Of a stretch of 64,000 bases of DNA, positions 57,935-64,000 are shown piece by piece. This stretch comes from Trichaptum fuscoviolaceum (lineage: Eukaryota; Basidiomycota; Agaricomycetes; Hymenochaetales; Trichaptaceae), in NCBI GenBank assembly GCA_910574455.1, contig CAJSYZ010000007.1, positions 3,982,461-4,046,460 on the forward strand, given 5' to 3'. The notes under the pieces are model-generated. The model ran no database searches, had not been told where the DNA came from, and saw only the letters and a program-made list of their open reading frames with translations. A program made the translations under genes and the position numbers. How positions within the stretch are numbered: position 1 is the stretch's first letter; the number at the start of each line of letters is the position of its first letter.

Positions 57935-58360
57935 AGATGCTGTCGCTGATCACACGTTGATGATGTCTTTAATGTGAACATATTGCGTTTCATTAAACAT
58001 GCAATGGAACAATACTATGACTGCGAGTCCTACAAGAACAAGACATGCTATTGATTGACTAAACAAGTGGCAGCAAGGAGAAAACGGTAACAAGGTGCCA
58101 GTGAGAGTGCTGTATGGTACGATGAGTAGAAGATTGGGAACCTTGACGACAAAGAAGAGAAAGCAAAAGATATAAATAAGATAGAAGGGAGAGTCTGAAG
58201 CGAAAGGAAGCAGAAAAGCAAAAGATAGGTTTTACAAAGCGCCATTTGGGTCCAACAAGACAGCAAGGGGCAGACAACTAAATCCGAATTCAAAATAAGG
58301 ATACAGTATGACCAACAATCAAGACACATGAATGAGATTACAAAATGGAAGGAATTAGTC
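57935..58360. other. Convergent 3' flanks, no gene
   Basis: An A-rich stretch lies between the F-box gene and the RasGEF stop codon. The open minus frames in it are antisense low-complexity. Confidence 0.4.
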
Positions 58361-58365
58361 TGTGT

Positions 58366-61300
58366 TCAGGATGCTATAGTTGCTGCTGACGACGACTGGT
58401 TGGACCCTTGCGATCGGCTCCCCCAGCCGAATATCGTCCTTAATTCGCTGGAAGGTGTTTCTGCCGGTTGCTTAGGCTCAAGCAATTGGCTGTAGAATGG
58501 CAAATAAGATTTAGAGCTGAGACGAGAGAAGTTTCTAATTACATACCTTCTTCGGTAGAGATCTTCCAGGTCGCCGTGGTCCTTGGCTTTATCCAAACAG
58601 AATTGTAGGTATTGTTGTGCTTCTGGGATGTCTTTGAGAGTATAAGGGACTTGGAAGCGTTGCATGTCCTGAACAATCCTAGCCAGTTTGTGATACTTGT
58701 TGAAGTTCAGTAGCTTCTTCTCGGGTGCCATGGGTGAAGCTCGATGAGAAGGATTTCCTTCTCTGCAAAACGTCAAGTCCGTGAGATAAAGGCCTGACGA
58801 AATATGAAGCAGTCAGACGAAATTAAATTCCAGGCATCAGAAGTTTTACTTACCGAGGAAGGGCACAGCTGGAGGTGCTGTGTTGCGTAGTCTAGACCGG
58901 TACTCGTGGTAATTCCGGGCATGATCGGCTAGCTTCCTGAGAGCTTCGAGTTGAATCTTACTCTTTTGTGCTAAGCCCTGAAGAATGGAAGAGAAATCAG
59001 CACCGATACGCAGTAACAATATACGACATGACGCACGGTCCAGGTCTGATGTAATCTTGAGATGGTCGAAGAGTCGAGAGCGGCAAGAATAGAACGAGGG
59101 GTGCTGAAGTTGTTCAAGGATGTGCATCGCTATATCAAGTCATGCTATTAGCAATGTGTGGGATGCAGGAAAAATTCTGCACTTACGTCGGCGAGTTTGA
59201 TAAAGAACTTTACCAAAAGGATACGTTTCTTCAAATCAGGCTCATCCAGAATAGATTCTGCAACCCAACCAGTGATAGCCGTACTTAGGGCACTGACAGC
59301 CTTAACGTTCACCGCTGCAGGAGCACCATGCTGGCCGATCTCCAGCATTTCTTCGGCAGTAATCGCGCAGTAGAGATTGCATTCCATAGTTGTCAATTGT
59401 CGCGCCAGCTCCAGAGCGTCGAAGTCGGTGACCGCTATTGAGGCAAAGTTTTTTAGTCGAAGGGCAGCAAGAAGGGTCTTCGTCATGATCGGTCTGGGGA
59501 TTTCCGAAGGAGAGGAGACGACAGGTGGGTTGAGAGGCATTCCTGCATCACGCAGGCGGTCACCAATCCTGTAACGTTCGGATACGGGGCTCGCTGGTTG
59601 ATTCTCCGAAGCTAACTGGCGTGAGGCGATGAGGTCTTCAAGGCGCGAAGCTTGTGCGACAAATAGCTCATTGAGAGTCCCTCTAACAAAGTCCAAGAGC
59701 ACAGGCAAGGCGACGTCGTCACTTCCCTTTCGCCAATAGGACTCTAGCCAAAGCTTTAGGAAGTTCAAAACCCTCAACCGAACAGGAACCTGCTTTCGCT
59801 GCCTCCAAATCTGTCCATCTAGTTCAGACAATCCGTAGGGCTGCTCGAGGCTGAACCTATCAACGAGAGTCTCAACCAACTCAATAGGGGTCGCAAAAAG
59901 GCGGAACGTCATGAAGAAGATGGCGGAGAATGTTGCATCGACAATCTGGTCGTGGGGGGTCATCTTTTCCACGAGTGCCCCCAAAGTAGCGCCTACGAGG
60001 AAGCCATCGCTATTGTAAGCCACGTCCTGTTGTCCATAGTCGTGTCCCAACGCCCACTTGAGTGCGCTTCCGTCCTCGTCATCTTCCGGAACCGCAGGTA
60101 AATCGCCGTTAACAAGCTTCTCCTCCAAAGTGCTAGGTGCTCTTTGGCTGCCTTCCCAGGTTGTTGCATCCTCAACGCTTACGCTGTAAGTATCTGCATG
60201 TCTTCCTGGGTCGGGAGACGGTATCGTGTCCTCTGTATCCTCCTCTTCCTCCACCTCCAGGATTGGTTCGCCATGGAGCTCTCCGTTCAGTGCTGCAATA
60301 AATTGCTGTCGATCGCGCTCCGCATTCGGGAAAGTGATAGTCTGCCCGCTATCTTCGTCGTACGCTTCCTCCTGAATAACTCCGTACGAGTTTCTGACAA
60401 CGGGGGCCCTTGAAGTCGGCTGAATCGTATCATCTTCCTCATAATCGGGTGTAGTAGTCGCATACCCAATTTGTACCTGTTCATGTAATTCGTTCAACTC
60501 TTCTTCACTAGGCGAACTCGGGAGGCTGGGTAGCACAGTCCCGACACTCTGTACGGACCCGCGCTTTGTGTCTCCAGAGTCGCCATGAACAGCAGGCATT
60601 GTCGAATCTGACATAGGCGGCAGGATGATGACGAAGGGTGCCGCATTTAGAGGGCGTGCAAGACATGTCTTCACTGCCGACACGCAGTCCGAGCCTGCCT
60701 TCAGAGCATCCGTCGCAGCCTTAAGGAGCTGCCCTCGTTCTTCCTCCTCCGGCTTCAGCGGATTCGGATTCGTCGCCATCTCTCTCACCGCGTCTGCAAG
60801 TGCACATGCCATTTGGTAGAGGTGGTCCTTGGCGTTTTCCAGCGCCGAGATTTTCATCCACGGAACGTCCTTGACATTCATTACCGCATCCACAATGGTC
60901 AGTAACTTGCAAACAATGTCCACAATCTGCTTCACGAGTGCGTAGAGGTGACCTGTACTGGAGGCATGAGCAGAGCGAGAGTGGGAGTGTACGTGGCCAA
61001 TGAATGCGGCAATTGTTGACAGGAGGTTATCATGCGACATCCTGAGTGCCTGTTGGACTTGGGCTGGATTGCACGGGCCTTCTGGGAAAGGAGGCGTCAT
61101 GGGTGTACCTGGCGAATCGAACGAAGAAGACGACGAGAAACTTGACGAGCTGCTGATTGACATATTTCCTGAGCGATACCGATGGTGCACAACAACACGG
61201 CCCTGCATACTATTATTCACGTATGGCGAGGCCACTCCACGACTATATCGTGTACCAGCGGGAACGCCATTATCCTTCAAAATAACATCTGAATATGCTT

Positions 61301-62737
61301 GCTGCTCTTCTAGCGTCTGCCATCGCGCACTTCTATGATCAGACTCTGTGGAGCCCGAACCGGCCGTGCGGATACTTGACGACGGTGTCGAGGTGCGCTC
61401 ACGTTCGTGCTCGTATGAAGTCCGTGCGACGCTTTCACTTTGTGACTTTTTATGCACCGTTGTCACGGGGTAGTAAACCTCGTCATCCCCATTGAATCCA
61501 TAATGGTCCTGCATGGTCGTCTGCTCGTCCTCGCCGCGCTCATACAAAGTCGACGACCCAATTTCGGATGCCTGGAATTTCCGCTCGGGTAATTCGATGC
61601 CGTGTTGCACAGCGACGGCCAGGAAACGGCGAACACGGGCGAAAACTTGGCCGGCCAGCCGGAGCATAAGCTCTTCATCTGCTTCCCGCTGCTCTTCATG
61701 TTCGTAGTTCCCTGACGCCTTCTTTGCTTGTGTGACAAGTAGCGCGAGTTCGGATAGTACGCGTTTGCGTTCCTGGGCTAGGGAAGGATATCTCCGCAGT
61801 AGAGGCGCATCGCGCGGAAGACATTCAGTTGCCTGTAATATGGACCGAATGCATTGGATGATGCAAGCGACCGAAGGTTGATAGTGACTTATTCGTCTGG
61901 ATAGCGTCGTATTCTGCAGCAGCTGAAGGCCGTGTAGTAATGAAATCATGATCTGTGGGGTATTGCTCGTTGCTGCAGGGAAAAGCAAGTCACCACCGGG
62001 ATCATCGGTTATACCATACGCCGTATCAAAACCGTTACTTGCGGTGTTCGCTCGCGATGCGGAAGAGCCGTTCGATTTCGAGGCACCATGTCCGCGTCGA
62101 CGCTAGAATATGGGTACTATTAGAAAAATTATGGAAGACGATCGAAACAAGCGCTCACCCGCGTGGTGGGCAACCTCTCATTCATCGACGATGGTCTATC
62201 TTCTGTTACGTAATTGCTGGGAAACCAGCCACGGCGGCCTTCTATCTCGCCATCCCACCATCCACTGTGGTCCCGGTTCAAGACGTGGATACGTTCGCCC
62301 TTGCGAAATGATATGCATGTCGCGTTTTGTTCCCTAGGAACAAAATCATGCAAAGCAATCACATATTCGTCCTGCGACTCAGGCTCGGGCTCCGGTTCCG
62401 GCGTGTAGGTTGCGTCCTCGTAGTCGTATGGTTCGGGGGCATAAGACGGCCCAGCTCGAGGATTCCTTACTGAGGAAGATGAAGCCGCCGCTGCGCCGCC
62501 TGCTTGTTCAGACGCCCCTCGAGTACCGTTCGAAGAAGGTAGGTATAGTGAAGAGGAGGAGGGGTTGCCAGAGGAGGGGTCGGGTGTGGCAATAGAAATA
62601 GATGAAGAAGTAGATGCTGTTGATAGGCTTCGCGCTCGAGGTTCGAGCGAATACGAGTGTCCGGATAATGTGCCATTGACGGCTTTAGTCGAATACATCG
62701 ATCGAGCGACAGATGTGTCAATCGTCGGCGGAGGCAT
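58366..62737 (-). CDS. cdc25: Cdc25-like Ras guanine nucleotide exchange factor with SH3 domain
   Basis: Activates Ras by exchanging GDP for GTP, upstream of cAMP/PKA or MAPK signalling at the plasma membrane. The start is 62737 (MPPPTIDTSVARSMYSTKAV). Ser-rich leader, then an SH3 domain (EYVIALHDFVPREQ, SGWWDGEIEGRRGWFPSNYV) at residues about 125-185. A long linker follows, then a RasGEF-N/REM region (GATLGALVEKMTPHDQIVDA, FFMTFRLFATPIELVETLVD). The catalytic domain reads DFDALELARQLTTMECNLYC, ITGWVAESILDEPDLKKRIL, FIKLAD|..SLNNFSTPRSILAALDS, RLHQTW, VPFLGVYLTDLTFCREGNPS, LLNFNKYHKLARIVQDMQRF. The C terminus ends at 58366. Introns near 62130, 59185, 59030, 58850 and 58530 are canonical, and the length, about 1,350 aa, is normal for fungal Cdc25 proteins. 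The symbol is by analogy. No defects seen. Confidence 0.88.
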
Positions 62738-62739
62738 GG

Positions 62740-63390
62740 CAGGATAGAAATTGTGAAGATGCGAGCGCCAAAGACCAGCAAATCTCTGAAGTTATAATGT
62801 CGCAAGCCTTCAGAGAAGCTTGTCTGGTTCGGCTGCAACGCACGATTGCGAGCGTTGTACTACCGATTAGATGGAGGCGCTTGAATAGCCAGGAATGAGG
62901 TATGGCAGCTAACAAGGAAGCGAGAGGTCGATTGGCAGCTATCCAAAAGTCACAGAAGCACAGCGATTTTCGGAATCGAGCAATAAACGTGGTCCTCAGG
63001 TAGTCTAAGGATCCCCTCGATCACAAGACGCTCTGTTTTCCGCTATCCTACTCCGGTAGCTTTACGAAGCTAAGGTAGGTTCTTTGGATTCAATAGCAGA
63101 TCTGCGAAGGCAAAACAAGCTACCCACCTTAGTAGTAGAACCGAATATATGCTGCTCGTCGTAAGACACGCTTCTAGAAGATGTGGATGGGAGAAACGAA
63201 GGTATTATCTGACGAAAAGCGAGGAAAGGGAAAAACAGAGGATCCAGCAAGTTATTAGGGACGTTGAAGGTCTTGCGGTATCAAAATAACCCCAAGAGAA
63301 CAGATGAGGAGTGTCAGAACTGCAGGATGGCCTTCCTGTAAATTTGCAGCGCAGGAAAGTTGCGACAAGAATACATAAACCGTTCAAATA
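62740..63390. promoter_or_regulatory. Upstream region of the RasGEF gene
   Basis: There is no supportable gene. It contains the promoter and leader of the minus-strand RasGEF. Small open frames on both strands show no motif. Confidence 0.4.
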
Positions 63391-63399
63391 ACAAAGTCA

Positions 63400-63770
63400 A
63401 TGAAACGATTGATTCGCGAAGTTCTCGCAACGCACCGTGAGGATCGCGTTGTTCGTAGTGTCACGTCTGCCCAAACTTCCTCCTCTAATTTCCCAGTTCA
63501 CCCACTATCCGAAACGCACGCGAGACTATTATTCCACGCAGCAGACCCTCTCTTATTGCAAGCGTGTCGTGCTTCGTCCCGTTGCGCAGGAGTTGAGGGG
63601 GAAGCACCGCCTATGCGTTCCCAATTTGCTTCCGCCGGTGATGGTAGTATGTGTGTGTCCACTTTATGCAGTAGCTCCGACGAACAAGCCAATGTTCGCC
63701 ACGCGTTCCTATGCCGTTGGTAGATGCCTCGAAGACGAAGAGGGATTTGAGCTGTGCTCGAGGACTTGAA
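63400..63770 (+). CDS. Possible 5' exon(s) of a gene running off the window
   Basis: Two overlapping plus-strand frames are open. One (63400-63723) starts MKRLIREVLATHREDRVVRS. The other (63437-63769) has an Arg/Ser/Tyr-rich, acidic-poor start that could be a mitochondrial presequence (KPMFATRSYAVG near its end). I cannot tell which, if either, is coding, and no domain is visible before the window ends. Confidence 0.2.
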
Positions 63771-64000
63771 GAGTAGATGGAGGAGCAGGGGTGGAGGAGA
63801 GCACTGCGGCTTCTATGGCCGCTGCTTCCACTACTCAACTGGTTGTAAACATATACAAACAGAACAGAACCATAACCCTGACATTCCGCATGCGCGTGTC
63901 CTCTTTTTCTTGTCAACCATATCCAAGGCTATGTCGCATACAGATACGTTTTATCGACTGTCAGCTCTCATTAGAACTCTCACTTATTTCCCCGCTTCGG

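Noticed and set aside
1..64000. CRISPR array, rRNA or replication origin
   Set aside because: No regularly spaced identical repeats with unique spacers, no rRNA-like conserved cores, and eukaryotic gene structure throughout.

Overview
The window looks like nuclear DNA of a filamentous basidiomycete, most likely an agaricomycete. Genes are cut by many 45-75 nt GT-AG introns. The 5.5-9.6 kb element reads as a Plavaka-type (CACTA-like) transposase. There are two STE3-type pheromone receptor-like genes, a P450/epoxide hydrolase pair, a GH37 trehalase and a Cdc25-like RasGEF. All identifications come from reading translated sequence and remembered family motifs; no search was run, and genus or species cannot be given.

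Layout. 1-25.8 kb is repeat-rich and decaying. It holds an acidic unknown gene, a frameshifted coiled-coil gene, a dead Plavaka transposase, a divergent pair of intact large unknown genes (12.2-10.4 kb minus; 14.1-17.3 kb plus) separated by two tandem MITE-like copies, a WD40 remnant, a 3'-5' exonuclease gene with a one-base frame break, and a wrecked group III hybrid histidine kinase. Dense arrays of short palindromic words (TACTAGTA, CTTCAAGTTGAA, CCACTGGCAGTGG, CAGCCTGAGGCTG) separate these blocks. 25.4-25.8 kb is a separate MITE with about 52-bp terminal inverted repeats. 26-35 kb carries two STE3-like receptor genes in opposite orientation, with a damaged aldo-keto reductase and unidentified fragments between them.

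35.3-42 kb is an apparently intact metabolic group: epoxide hydrolase (minus) and P450 (plus), divergent from a shared 0.7-kb promoter region, then a PIG3-like quinone oxidoreductase (minus). 42-51.6 kb is gene-poor, with repeat modules and one well-supported very small gene at 47.4 kb. 51.6-62.7 kb is a conserved housekeeping stretch: secreted, probably GPI-anchored trehalase (minus), F-box/WD40-like protein (plus), SH3-RasGEF (minus).

Frame damage is concentrated left of about 35 kb, and every gene I could follow to the right is open. This argues for real decay on the left rather than uniformly poor sequence.
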